This document shows, in pieces, positions 1 through 10,142 of a DNA stretch of 64,000 nt (its first letter is position 1; each line of letters starts with the position of its first letter). The translations under genes were made by a program, and so were the position numbers. The stretch is from the NCBI GenBank assembly GCA_039090855.1, contig CM076996.1, positions 48,512,469 to 48,576,468 of the forward strand. Reading direction: 5' to 3'. The stretch is from Macrothele yani. Taxonomy: Eukaryota > Arthropoda > Arachnida > Araneae > Macrothelidae. The notes beneath the pieces were generated by a model. That model made no database searches. It was not told the DNA's origin and saw nothing but the letters and a program-made list of their open reading frames with translations.

Positions 1-24
1 GACCTGTGCGTGGGAAGCTTCCTG

Positions 25-764
25 ATGCTTCGTCGCAGAATAGGGCAGACATTCCAGCACGTTTTGGAGTTCGACAGAGGACGAATAGTGGCTTATCGCG
101 ACAGCGGTTTATCGTACCGAGACATCGGCGCCCGTGTTGGACGACATCCAGCCACAGTGAGGCGAGTATGGATTCGGTGGGTGCAGGAGGAACGGACGGA
201 CCAACGTGAGCGATTGCCGCAGCTGCGGCACACCACCGTACGGGAGGACCGGCATGTTGTGCGGCGGGCATTGACGGCTTGTACCGCCACATCACGAACG
301 TTAGCTCAGGAATTAGGGTGTGTTGCGCAACAACCAGTGTCAGCACGTACCGTTCGACGTCGTCTGCAGGAGCGAGGACTTGTCGCACGGCGCCCATTGC
401 TCCGATTACCATTGACGTTAAACCACCGGCGAGTGCGGCAGCAGTGGGCCGTTGAACACCGCACCTGGACAAGGGAATGGCACGACATTGTCTTCTCCGA
501 CGAATCCCGCTTCTGCCTGCAACACCACGATGATCGGACAGGCTGTATGACGCCTGCATTATGCATCGCCATACCGGTCCGTCGCCTGGCGTTATGGTTT
601 GGGGCGCAATTGGATATGACAACCGCACCCCTCTAGTACGCATCGCCGGTACACTCAACAGCCACCGCTACATCTCCGACGTTTTGGAGCCTGTGGTCCT
701 CCCTTACCTGCAGGACCTGCCAGCGGCCCCGTTTCAACAGGACAATGCGCGCCCGCACGTGGCA
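25..764 (+). pseudogene. Tc1-type transposase remnant, copy 1
   Basis: Cut-and-paste transposase of the Tc1/mariner superfamily, broken. The start at 25 matches the start of the complete-length relative at 48333-49740. Paired-like helix-turn-helix sequence fills about residues 1-120; the first catalytic Asp lies in FSDESRF (about residue 163). A deletion of roughly 28 bases near 540 shifts the frame, and reading resumes from about 561 with GVMVWGAIGYD and the second catalytic Asp in QQDNARPH. The third catalytic residue is absent because at about 764 the reading runs straight into the HTH-proximal region of a second, diverged copy. Non-functional. The left end may lie before the window. Confidence 0.85.
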
Positions 765-1782
765 CGGTGGGGAGAATACGGCGTCAGTGGGTAGCGGAGG
801 AACGAACACACCGACCCAATGGCCCCGTCACACCAACGAACGAGAGGACCGACATCTGGTGCTCATGGCTCTGACCGATCGCACAGCTATATCGACCACC
901 GTAGCTCAACAGTTCAGGTGTGAGGCACAACACCGAGACTCCACAAGAACGGTTAGACTTCGTCTGCAGCAGCGGGCCATTTTACGCTGCGCCCATTGCT
1001 TCAGCTACCTTCGACCATACAACACCGGCGTCTGCGACTGCAATGGTGCTAAGAACGTCGCGAACGGTATGGCATCATTTTTTCCGACGAATTCGTCTTA
1101 AGTTTGCAGCACTACGATGGACGAATCCGTGTGTGTGTCGGTGGCGAACGGCTTAGTGAGTCCTGCATTATGCTGTGCTATACCAGCCCGGCACCCGGCG
1201 TTATGGTATGGAGTGCCTTTGGTAACACCCCCGCACGGGCCTAGTCCGCATTACCTGTACGTTGAACAGCCATCGTCACATCACTGAGGTGTTGGAGCCT
1301 GTTGTTGTACAATATCTTCAGGGACTGTCTGGTGCCGTTTACCAAAAGGATAATGCGTGAGTGCTTGAGGAACGCAACGTTCGAGAGTTCTGGATGGCCC
1401 ATGTGCCGCGTCTTCCTTGGCCCGCGCGGTCCCCGGATATGTCCCCTACTGAACACGTGTGATCCATGATCGCCGGACGACTGGCATGCCAGCGATCACC
1501 CCAGCTACAACGGAGGAACTGCCACACCGTATCGAATCTGTGTGGACGGACATTCCCCAAACATATATCCAACATCTCTTCCTCCCGATGCCGGGCCGTG
1601 TAGCAGCTGTAAGTGCCGCTCATGGTGGCTACACCAGATACTGATTGTTATGTGTTCCTCTTGTCTCACCGTGCTGTATTTGTAATCGATTTACCCTTGT
1701 GTCATCTGCTTTCTGTACAATAAATATTGCTTTTATATATCTTGTCTTTCGTGGTATTGCACTTTTAATGGCCAGCAGTGTA
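765..1782 (+). pseudogene. Tc1-type transposase remnant, copy 2, with right TIR
   Basis: A second, older relative of copy 1. It begins inside the HTH region (EREDRHLVLMAL corresponds to VREDRHVVRRAL of copy 1) and continues through a degraded first-Asp region near 1085, PGVMVWSAFG near 1195-1220 and a degraded third-acid region near 1420-1450, ending with a frame-shifted C-terminus near 1640. Many stops and frameshifts. The sequence at 1751-1782 (TGGCCAGCAGTGTA at its end) matches the right TIR of the element at 48333-49740, fixing the family and the right end. The left end is missing at the junction with copy 1. Confidence 0.75.
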
Positions 1783-2038
1783 TATATATTGTGCATATGC
1801 ATTGCTGTCTAAAACCTAAGGACGGACGCTATTTCTAAAGGTTCCAACCACAAAAACAGACGCAACAGCTTGTGGCAATTTGCATAACTGGGGACGTTCA
1901 GTAGAAAGCCGATGCAGATGTAAAATGTCGAATCGTGCGCACAGGCCTCACGTGGTATCACTTAAACGGATAAAAGAGAAAAGGTTGCGGCAGGCGACAT
2001 GTGTTTGAAGGAAATCTGGGCGTAAAGGCATAAAGGTA

Positions 2039-2116
2039 GGAAAGTGTAATTTACGTTATGCAAAGACATAACGTAAATTTACGCTATGCAAAGACATAAC
2101 GTAAATTACACTTTCC
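2039..2116. repeat. Perfect 22-bp inverted repeat with nested palindrome
   Basis: Bases 2039-2060 are the exact reverse complement of 2095-2116. The 34-base spacer itself holds a near-palindrome centred at about 2077, and a further partial copy follows at 2116-2132. The motif CATAACGTAAAT recurs throughout. It sits just before a Tc1 remnant and could be that element's end or a small foldback element; I cannot tell which. Confidence 0.7.
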
Positions 2117-2129
2117 AAAGACATAACGT

Positions 2130-3112
2130 AAATCCAGCGTGGAATCATTTAGAGATAATTTCACGCTGTAAAGAACTATCGGGAAGCTGGAAGAAGGTCA
2201 CCGAGTCAGTAACGTTGCCAGGAGGTTTGGATAGTTTGGCATCCAGGCTCTGCGCAGCGTTTCAAACCCATGGAATGTGTTGAATACACATGCCAGGAGG
2301 TCGCACCCGCTCTACTATAACGCATGAATGCAAATGTTTAGTTGTAAAAGCAAAAATCTAATCGCCGTGCCACGGCCGATCAGCATGCGAGTCGTTTCCA
2401 TTCCAGCACTGGAACGCAGATATCCCGACAAACTGTGGCAAGACATCTGCGAGATATAAGGCTATATGCCCGAAGGTTTGTAGTCTGCGTCCCTCTTTCC
2501 AGAGATTAACGCAGCGCACGTTTTCAGAGGTGTCGTATTAACAGAAATTGGACACGCCATCAATTGGCCAATGTACTCTTCCAGGTGAGAGGCGTTTCAG
2601 TCTGCCACGGATTCTAGACGTCAGTTGATCTGGCGTGAAAGTAGTACTGCGTACCAGCGCGAGAACGTCCAAGAAAGAGACCAATACGGCGGTGCCAGGG
2701 TCATGACGTGGAGCGGCATCATGATTAATGGACGCACCGAGCTACAGGTGCTGGAAAATGGGACTAAGAATGGCGAACGATATTGCGACGAAGCTCTTCT
2801 ACGTCATGTTCTATTATCCCATGGTGCTACAGGCGAAGACTTTCTGTTCCTGGATGAAAATGTGACACCTCATCGTACGTGAGAAGTGCAGACACTTCTA
2901 GAAACAGAGGATATTAATCGCATCGACTGGCCAGTACGCTTCTTAGACCTCAATCCCATCGAACACGTCTGGGACGTAAAGAGGATACGCATTGGTGCTC
3001 GAAAACCCTACAGAGGAGAAACAGAGCCTCATCCGTGCTCTGAGGAAGGAGTGGGCCAATTTAACTCAGAAACTCCTGGATCACTTAGTGCTCAGCATGC
3101 CACGACGTTGTG
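2130..3112 (+). pseudogene. Tc1-type transposase remnant, heavily decayed
   Basis: Recognisable pieces in order: the HTH tail with SRQTVARHLRDI near 2420-2460; CRINRNWTRHQ near 2540, just before the degraded first-Asp site; the core RVMTWSGIMINGRTEL at about 2697-2745; the second-Asp region LFLDENVTPHRT ending at a TGA at 2880; and the third-acid region LDLNPIEHVWD at about 2947-2980. At least eight stops or frameshifts. Of the same broad type as the uninterrupted transposase at 33437-34480 (both show the pattern of LFxD(D/E)NxTPHRT and LxSEDI/TEDI followed by DWPxR). TIRs were not identified. Confidence 0.8.
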
Positions 3113-3179
3113 AGATTTGCATAGCAGTTATGGGTGGGAATATTCCACACTGAAATGTCTCTCTGCCTGGTTATTAGTC

Positions 3180-3447
3180 CAGTCCCTGGCCATAAGACCC
3201 GTCGGAATTTTGAGGTGGACAAGGTTTCTCTTCAGATCCTGTTAGGGCATGCCCAAAGAAAGGATAAAATTTTGGGTAGACATCTGGCAACCTGGGCATA
3301 AATTTTATAGGAAGCCATTTTGTTTTGGGCATATACGCGCAGTAGTTAGTAAGAATGTCGTAATTTTCTGTTCTTTCCAGTATGCCTATGCAAAATACGA
3401 CATGTTTTTTTGATTACTCATAAAATTTCCTATAAGATAAGACTATT
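3180..3447. repeat. Left terminal inverted repeat of the 6.4-kb element
   Basis: Pairs with 9323-9594 in reverse orientation. Shared landmarks include the outer CAGTCCCTGGCCATA, the middle GCGCAGTAG block, the TTTTCTGTTCTTTCCAGT block and the inner ATAAAATTTCCTATAAGA. Confidence 0.8.
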
Positions 3448-5567
3448 TAACGAGTAATAAACCAAGTTTATGAAAATCTAACCAATTTTTTTATTTTATT
3501 TAGTTATTTCTTGAAATGATACTTATATTTAGCGACACAAAAATTTTTACTGATGTGAATTTTGTTTGTTTCAAACTGAATAAATGAAATGGAGGATAAC
3601 AAGCAACTTGTTGGTACAACTGTGCCGAACGAGTGGAACTTCAATAGATGCGGACATACCAAAATGCGTTCTATGCCAAAAACACAACAAAGAGAAAACA
3701 AGAACTACAACAGAGGGAAGACAAATAATCTTGGCTGCAGCTGAAATACGACAAGGTGATGTTTTTAAATTTATCAGTCTCCTTGGGCGTGATTCTGAGT
3801 TTGTGAACCATTCTTCAAGTGCATGTTATAAATCCTACACACTAAAGAAAACTTTGCTTCAGAAAAAAGGGAAAAAATGAAGCCAAACAACTAGAAGAAT
3901 CAAGTTAGACCCACCCCATGATTCAGCAATATCGTCGCACAAAAAATTGAGAGCTGATGTTGTTTGTCGTAACCAGTCATCCTCTAATAAGGTGGAGCCT
4001 ATAAACCTTCCATACATTATTTGCGGAAAACAGAAACACAGGGACATCAAAGAAAAATATAGAATAAGTGAAACCAGTCGGGCTAAAACATTTCTTGCAG
4101 CCACTCTGTTCTTCAAGGACGATGTATACATCAGAACTTGTGATCTTGAAGATCAATCGGCTTTGTTTGGAACATATTTTACTACCACAAGCTCTGTCTT
4201 GCAGAGTATCTCCAAAGATATAGAAAACAAAATCAGCAAAAGTATAAACAACAAACGCAAACCAGAGGACAGAGGATATTGAATCACTTCTTCTAGACAT
4301 TCTGGATTGTAGCTATGGTCTAACACTTAGTGAGATTCGTGATTATGCCAACAAACAGCCTGGAGAACAGTCGATTACAAATACAGAGGTAAAATTGTAC
4401 ATGATAAAAATATTTGGGGATAACATTCAGTTCTGCAAACCACCACAAAAACATCAGTCCCAGCTTGTTTATTCGCCAAAGCTCACTGTTGATCAAGTAG
4501 CGGAGAAGCTACGATCTGTAGACTGTGTTAGGGAGGCCGGCAAAATTATTAGACAATCGTTCCTGGAAACAGATTTCAGCCTTGACGATGAGTTTGGGGA
4601 TGCAAATCAGCTAAAAAATCTTGGGTGAAAACGCAAATCCCACATCCACTAATTGATTTCTTGTCTCACGTAATTAATGTTGATAAACTAGCCATCCTTT
4701 CTCACGTTAATGATAACAGTAAACCATATATGACTTCATGTGAAGTAGTAGAAGAAGAAGCAGAAGCAGACAATGATGAAATTGGAGAGGTCAGTGAGAA
4801 AACAGAGACCGCTATAACAAGAAGAATCAAAGCATTTTTTCAGATATTGTTCTACAATGTTCATAAGAGAAGAAAGAAGACTTCTCTGCCTCTGATGACT
4901 GGCCATTCAATTCATGAGAAGTGTAAGAGCAAACAGCTTATCACTTTATTCAACAAAATGGGATTGTCAGTCAGCTACAATGAGATTATGGAATCTCGTC
5001 GTAACTTTACACAGTACACAATGAAGTCATGTTTGATGAGCCCTGCACTTCCAAGTCATTTTATCAGAAGCAACTTCACCGTAGGTGCGATGGATAATTT
5101 TGACCACGAGGAGGCAAGCCTTTCAAGTCTTCGGGGAACCCATGATACTGTTATGGTCTTATTTCAGGAAGATCCGAGCATAATTCCCAGTCAGCCAAAG
5201 TTGTCAGCTGTGGGTCACAATAAACTTGGAAAAAGGTCTGTTGCTCTACTTCCATGTCAGCAGGTTAAAATGTTTAGCAAACTATCTATACCAGTGAATA
5301 TTCCTTCAGATTTCAAAATCATTGAAGAGGTTAACATTTTATCATGTGACGTGATCGAGAAGAAGAGACAGTGATAAGTATGTTGCAAAGTGTTGGATGA
5401 TTAACAAACCAAAGTACATTGACATGGTCTGGCATTCATGCTATCATCTCAAAGGAAAATGTTCCGTTACAACATGTCGGTTTTCTCCCAATACTGCCTT
5501 ACCCATTTACAACATATGATAGTGTGTATTCAAGTATGAAGAATTTTCAAAGTTTGATTTTACATCT

Positions 5568-5600
5568 CGATGGATAATTTTGACCATGAGGAGGCAAGCC
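5568..5600 (+). repeat. 33-bp patch copied from 480 bases upstream
   Basis: Bases 5568-5600 repeat 5088-5120 with one difference (ACCATGAG against ACCACGAG). The upstream copy encodes the MDNFDHEEAS motif in frame. The downstream copy lies in another frame, introduces three stops, and replaces sequence between LHLDG and PIACDEG of the protein. Confidence 0.85.
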
Positions 5601-8009
5601 AATTGCATGTGATGAAGGCGTTTCCCATATTGCCGCATAAATTCAGTTGATTACAAGTGAATTCCCGGACCTTGTGCTACACCTGGAATCCTTCTATATG
5701 ACTAAATGTCAACTTGCATGCATTGGGAAATACATAAAGTGTAGAGGGTTAGAGAATGTCCTCACTGAAAACCACGTGTTTGGCCCAAAAGTAGTAAAGA
5801 GTGTCCTCAAAGGTAGCAATTACGTAAGGTCAGTAAAACCAATGTTTATGCTAGCAGAAGTGGTAGAGAGGCTTAAATGGAAAGCTTTTTTGAGTACCAT
5901 CGAGAATGATGACGAATTAGCTACACAAGTTGGCAAGTTGGTAATGTGCTCAACTCTATGAAACACTCAACAACGGAAGAAACACAACTCAGGGTCCAAG
6001 AGCTGATCGCAACGTCAGAAGAAACACTGAAATCGTTGAATGTTTTCATACAGGAACAAGTGAAGAATTCTGAGCAGTGCAAATACCTGGCGGGATAAGT
6101 CTTTTGAAGAACCTTATAAGAGCTGACAGAGAGGAGAACTGGAACATCAACATGCAAACAATGAAGGAAGTCCTTCCAATTTTTCAAATTTTTGATAGAG
6201 TCAACTATTTGAGATGGGGTTCACTGTTCTTCGAGCAAATGCTTAACCTTGAGACTCGTTATCCTGATGTATTTGACCGGTTCAAAAAAGGTCATTTTGT
6301 TGTTCGAAGAACAAATAGAAAGTTTAATGCCGTGGGGATCGACGTGACTCTCGAACAAACAATAAACCGCTCGCAGAAGTCAGCCGGAGGGATCATTGGC
6401 CAAACAAAACGGAAGGAATACATTGCTCAATGGGAGCTTGCTTACCATGAAGTTCTTCTCATTAGAAAAACATTTCAAAGGCTACTGAACAATACACCAG
6501 TTGACTATGAGCTGATAATGAATCATGAGTGAACAGGAAGTCTCAGAAATAGAATGAAAGCCAAAATACAACATATGCTTCAATATGTTGAAATCAGAGA
6601 AAACCCATACCTTGTAAAAGGTGAAGTTGCGCTTTACAACATTCTAACGAATGAATGTGTTCCAGCATTGAATGCTAAGAAGATGCGCCAATTTTTGATG
6701 ACAGCACGAGAAGTTCTCTGCATGTTTCGAGAGGAAAGGTTCATAACACGCTCAAAACCACTCTCAGCGAGTATTCATCAGCAAAAGTTACCCTCTTTCC
6801 AAGTATAGCACAACCAGATATGCAGACAAAAAGCAAACTGTGAAAAATGCCATTAAAGACCATTTGCAGGTTCAGAGAAAAATTGATATTGCCAAGGAGA
6901 GAGGAATGACAATGACAGAAATTCTAACCTACGGTTTTTCACCTTCTGCCTTATTAGACGAGAATGATGCTACTATCAAACCCACGAAGTCTCAACTCAT
7001 ATCTGAGTTGACTAAAAAATTAGATACTCCTGACAGAAATTTCCAAAAACTGCATACCCTGAAAACCAGTGTGGTTGTTGATATCATGAATAAGTTTCGA
7101 AGGCTGCCAGTTAAGGGAAATGACACATTTGAAGATATGTTTACAATCTTTGACAGTAATATTAATAATGTTTGTAAATTCAGTCGCGTGGACTATGTTT
7201 TTGACAGCTACCTTCAATCGTAAATCAAAAATGCTGAGAGAGAAAGAAGATCTTCTGGGCAACCACTACCGTTGACATCCATTGCTACCACTACGAAGCT
7301 TCCTGTTTAACTGGAAAGATTTTGGGCATCAGCTGACAACAAAATTCTGATTCAAGATGCCCTGAGCGAGTTTCTGAACACGGTATCAGCTAATCGACAA
7401 TGGAAACCTATACTCAGGGCGAGTTGCTTGAAAGTGGACCTACTCCCGCCTTAGCGATAAAATATGGAAGCATCACACAAATCAAGGACACTCTTTTAGT
7501 AACCGTTGAGGAGACCGACTTACGCATCATTCCTCATGCTTTCCATGCTGTTAAAAATAAGGTTTACATCATATCGTCGTGCTTTCAATTGACACAAATA
7601 TTTTTGTGATACTCACTCATTTGTACAAGTTTCTTAATGAAAATGGACTCTCTGAACTATGGATGAGAAAGTTGGCATCAGATATCACACCAATTCATAC
7701 TCTCGTGGAGAAGATATGTTTTACCACAGACGTCCTTCTTGCTACTCATGTTCTTACAGGTTCTGATGTGACCAGCCAGATAGGCACCAAATAGTCATCG
7801 CTTAAGGCAAAACCAGAAAAACATCTCCACAACTTTGGTAGGAGTTATCCTCCAAGTACTCAATCCTTTAAGCTAGCCGAAGAGTACTTGGTACAGGTTT
7901 TAAAACCAGGCTCCGTGTACAAGACGTTTGATGCACTTCGATTTGAAATTAATGACCAAAGCATTCCAAACTTACAAGGCTTCCCTTGCACAAGCTCTTC
8001 ATTACAAGG

Positions 8010-8150
8010 TATGATAATTTACATGGTATACATGGTATACTCATGCTCTACAGTGTATGCTCATGCTCTACATGGTATACTCATGCTCTACATGGTATAC
8101 TCATGCTCTAACGATCATTTTACATGGTATACTCATGCTCTACAGTTATA
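8010..8150 (+). repeat. ~21-bp minisatellite
   Basis: About six imperfect copies of a unit built on TACATGGTATACTCATGCTC, one separated by ACGATCATTT. It directly follows the PIN-like part of the broken gene and is translated only by accident. Confidence 0.85.
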
Positions 8151-8727
8151 ATGAATAAGGTTTTACTGCTAGTTGTTATGAACAAGCTTAACTGCTAGTA
8201 ACGTTGTAGTAGTAATTAAGATGAATAAAGTCTTATGCTGGTTGTTAATAGTAACACTTAATGAAAGAGACCTAACAGCCAGACAGAGGTCTGACAAAAC
8301 TATGAACTGAGAAAAAAACGTATTTACTAGGAAAACCTTTTATTAGGGAAACTCCTGGTATTATCCACACATACTTCACAGGTCACACAACTACTCGATA
8401 TCTGGTTCTCACATATAACGAAGTTCCTCTCACATAAACGAAGCTCTCTTTACACATAAAACAAAGCTCTCCCTACGCACATCAACAAAAAGCTCTCCTC
8501 ATATAAACAAAAGCTCTCTTAGGTATCGTTGAACGCGCCTATTTATACTGCCTACCACCACGTCATGACTACACTCGTTGCCACATATCATTCAGCTGGA
8601 GAAATAACATCTCATTAAGTAAGAAGATAATTTACATAGGAAAATAAAATAACGAGAGATAGTAAAATCAAAAGGAAACTGAATCTAGAGTATACGTTAC
8701 ACAGTGTTAATGATGGACGACCCATTA
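8151..8727. other. Unassigned insertion inside the 6.4-kb element
   Basis: No coding match. It contains an imperfect repeat series around 8425-8520 (AAGCTCTC with ACATAAA(A)CAAA spacers). Since the Cys-rich end of the gene resumes at 8940, this stretch together with the minisatellite and SINE is probably foreign to the original gene, or a degraded intron. Confidence 0.4.
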
Positions 8728-8737
8728 GCCCCAACTG

Positions 8738-8953
8738 TTTTCTTTTTATTTAAGGTTTAACGACCACGGTGAGCAACTCAACGGGCTTTCAGCAGTCGCC
8801 CGTCCCTAATTTAGGGTCACTGGTTGCAGGGAAGGGAGAGAGTCAGTGCCGTAAGACAAACACAACATCCATGCTTCACGGGGATTCGAACCCGGACCCC
8901 TTTTGGACGAATGATCAGAGGCCATCGCTTAGACCACTGTGCCACCGGGGCGG
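8738..8953 (-). mobile_element. SINE, family 1 (tRNA-headed), with 8-bp target duplication
   Basis: Minus-strand SINE: tRNA-like head at the right (CCGCCCCGGTGGCACAG with B-box-like GGGTTCGAATCCC) and a T-rich stretch at the left, i.e. the A-rich tail. Target duplication CCCAACTG at 8730-8737 and 8954-8961. Removing it rejoins the reading PIS-PTDFGW of the host element's gene. Confidence 0.9.
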
Positions 8954-9322
8954 CCCAACTGATTTTGGATGGACAATGAATGCTGATGACTCAACATTCT
9001 CGCCAGACCCTTGCATTAGTGAACTACTTGAAGATGTCATTATTACCTGTACTTGCAAAAGCTGTCAGACAAAACGATTCAGGTGCCACAGAGACAATGT
9101 TTCTTCTACGTCATTTTGGAAATGCAACATGTCTTGTGACATTCAGAAACATGTAAAATACTTAAAATGACCATTTAACACTGTGAATAATTTGTGATTT
9201 TTATGTATCGTAATTTAATAGTGATACTTCAATATATTATCTATTCTTATTTTGTATGGTTTTTCTCTGTTTTTTTTTCTGTTTTCTCCTTCAATATTCA
9301 CAGCCAAGGGCCCCAGAGGGGT

Positions 9323-9594
9323 GAAAATAGTCCTGTCTTATAGGAAATTTTATGAGGAATCCAAAAAACATGTCGTAATTCGCACAAGTACACTGGAAAG
9401 AACAGAAAATTACGAAATTCAATACCACCTACTGCGCTTATATGCCGAAAATAAAATGGCGTCCTGTAAAATTTATGCCCTGGTTGCCAGATGTCTACCC
9501 AAGATTTTATCTTTCCCTTGTGCGTGCCCTAACAAGATCAGAAGAGAAAACTCGTCCACCTCAAAATTCCGACGGGTCTTATGGCCAGGGACTG
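9323..9594. repeat. Right terminal inverted repeat of the 6.4-kb element
   Basis: Reverse complement of 3180-3447 with scattered differences; ends TATGGCCAGGGACTG. Confidence 0.8.
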
Positions 9595-9603
9595 TGTTAT
9601 ATC

Positions 9604-10075
9604 AGTAAGCACTGCACATCCATTCTCCAACTATGTTATAACGTACAAGTTTGTCCGCGCCGTGAATCGAACTCGGGTACCCTCACTACGGAGTAAGTCA
9701 CTCTACCAACTGAGCTACGCGCACATGTGCTCTCACTGTTATCTGCCTTTATCTCATGTGCGTCCTGCGGGAAAGGCACGTCACATCTCCCCCTTCCTCC
9801 TCCCCCGAAAGAGGGCCGGGGCATGGTCCACAGGTCAGCCGGGACGATGTGTCACTGTAGGCAGTCATCCCATGAAGAACGTGCATTTGAGAAATCCCAG
9901 ACAATTTGGTTTTGTGGAACGTAACATCATACTGATTTATTTTTTCGAAGCACTGATTCTCATTTTTTCTGTCCCGCCGTGTGGAAAGAACATCACATCA
10001 TTGCGGGAAACTTAACAGCCGAGTCATCGTGGATGTTCGGGCGCCAATGTGAAAGCACAAGTTTGTCCACGATCA
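9604..10075 (-). repeat. Leader/tRNA-like repeat units (family 2), diverged
   Basis: On the minus strand this holds the modules seen better at 63331-64000. A tRNA-like stretch lies at 9652-9724 (A-box-like TAGCTCAGTTGGTAGAGTG, B-box-like GAGTTCGATTC). Its conserved leader lies at 9725-9800. A second spacer module at about 9930-10072 ends in GTTTGTCCACGAT, the start of a further tRNA-like copy. Too diverged for a working tRNA gene. Confidence 0.7.
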
Positions 10076-10142
10076 TATCCATATACTGAGAGAACTAATT
10101 CAAAGAACGAATGGATCTGAACTCTCACTATGTGTGGATCTT

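Larger units (their letters stand above)
3584..9171 (+). pseudogene. Large element-encoded protein, broken: zinc modules, DNFDHE core, PIN-like region, Cys-rich tail
   Basis: Successive frames form one protein of about 1,300-1,500 residues. (1) 3584-3880: CVLC followed by H...CYK, and 4010-4240: a second diverged module ending YYHKLCLAEYL after a frameshift; both look like zinc-coordinating CxxC...HxxxC units. (2) 4625-5374: a basic region (HKRRKKTS), SKQLITLFNKMGLSVSYNEI, then DNFDHEEASLS and THDTVMVLFQ, Asp/Glu/His-rich and a plausible catalytic core. (3) 5500-6532: ACDEGV, ACIGKY, FGPKVV and the strongly conserved-looking FNAVGIDVTLEQTINRSQKS. (4) 6840-8020: EETDLRIIPHAFHAV, VVLSIDTNIFVIL and HVLTGSDVTSQIGTK, the layout of a PIN/FEN-like nuclease. 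(5) 8940-9171: CTCKSCQTKRFRC, Cys-rich. I recall similar large uncharacterised proteins from cnidarian and mollusc genomes but cannot verify this. At least ten stops or frameshifts: dead. Confidence 0.65.
3180..9594 (+). mobile_element. 6.4-kb element with ~270-bp terminal inverted repeats
   Basis: The left end (3180-3447, starting CAGTCCCTGGCCAT) is matched in reverse complement by 9323-9594. The two arms are clearly alike over about 270 bases but with substitutions and small indels. Everything recognisable inside reads as one broken gene on the plus strand. A minisatellite, an unassigned insertion and a SINE (8738-8953) interrupt its 3' part. No target-site duplication was secure (candidate short TTA-type flanks only). 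Architecture says DNA transposon; the superfamily was not recognised. Confidence 0.75.

Noticed and set aside
7888..8151. 87-codon frame ending in MVYSCS repeats
   Set aside because: First 45 codons are the PIN-like part of the giant protein; the rest is the 21-bp minisatellite.
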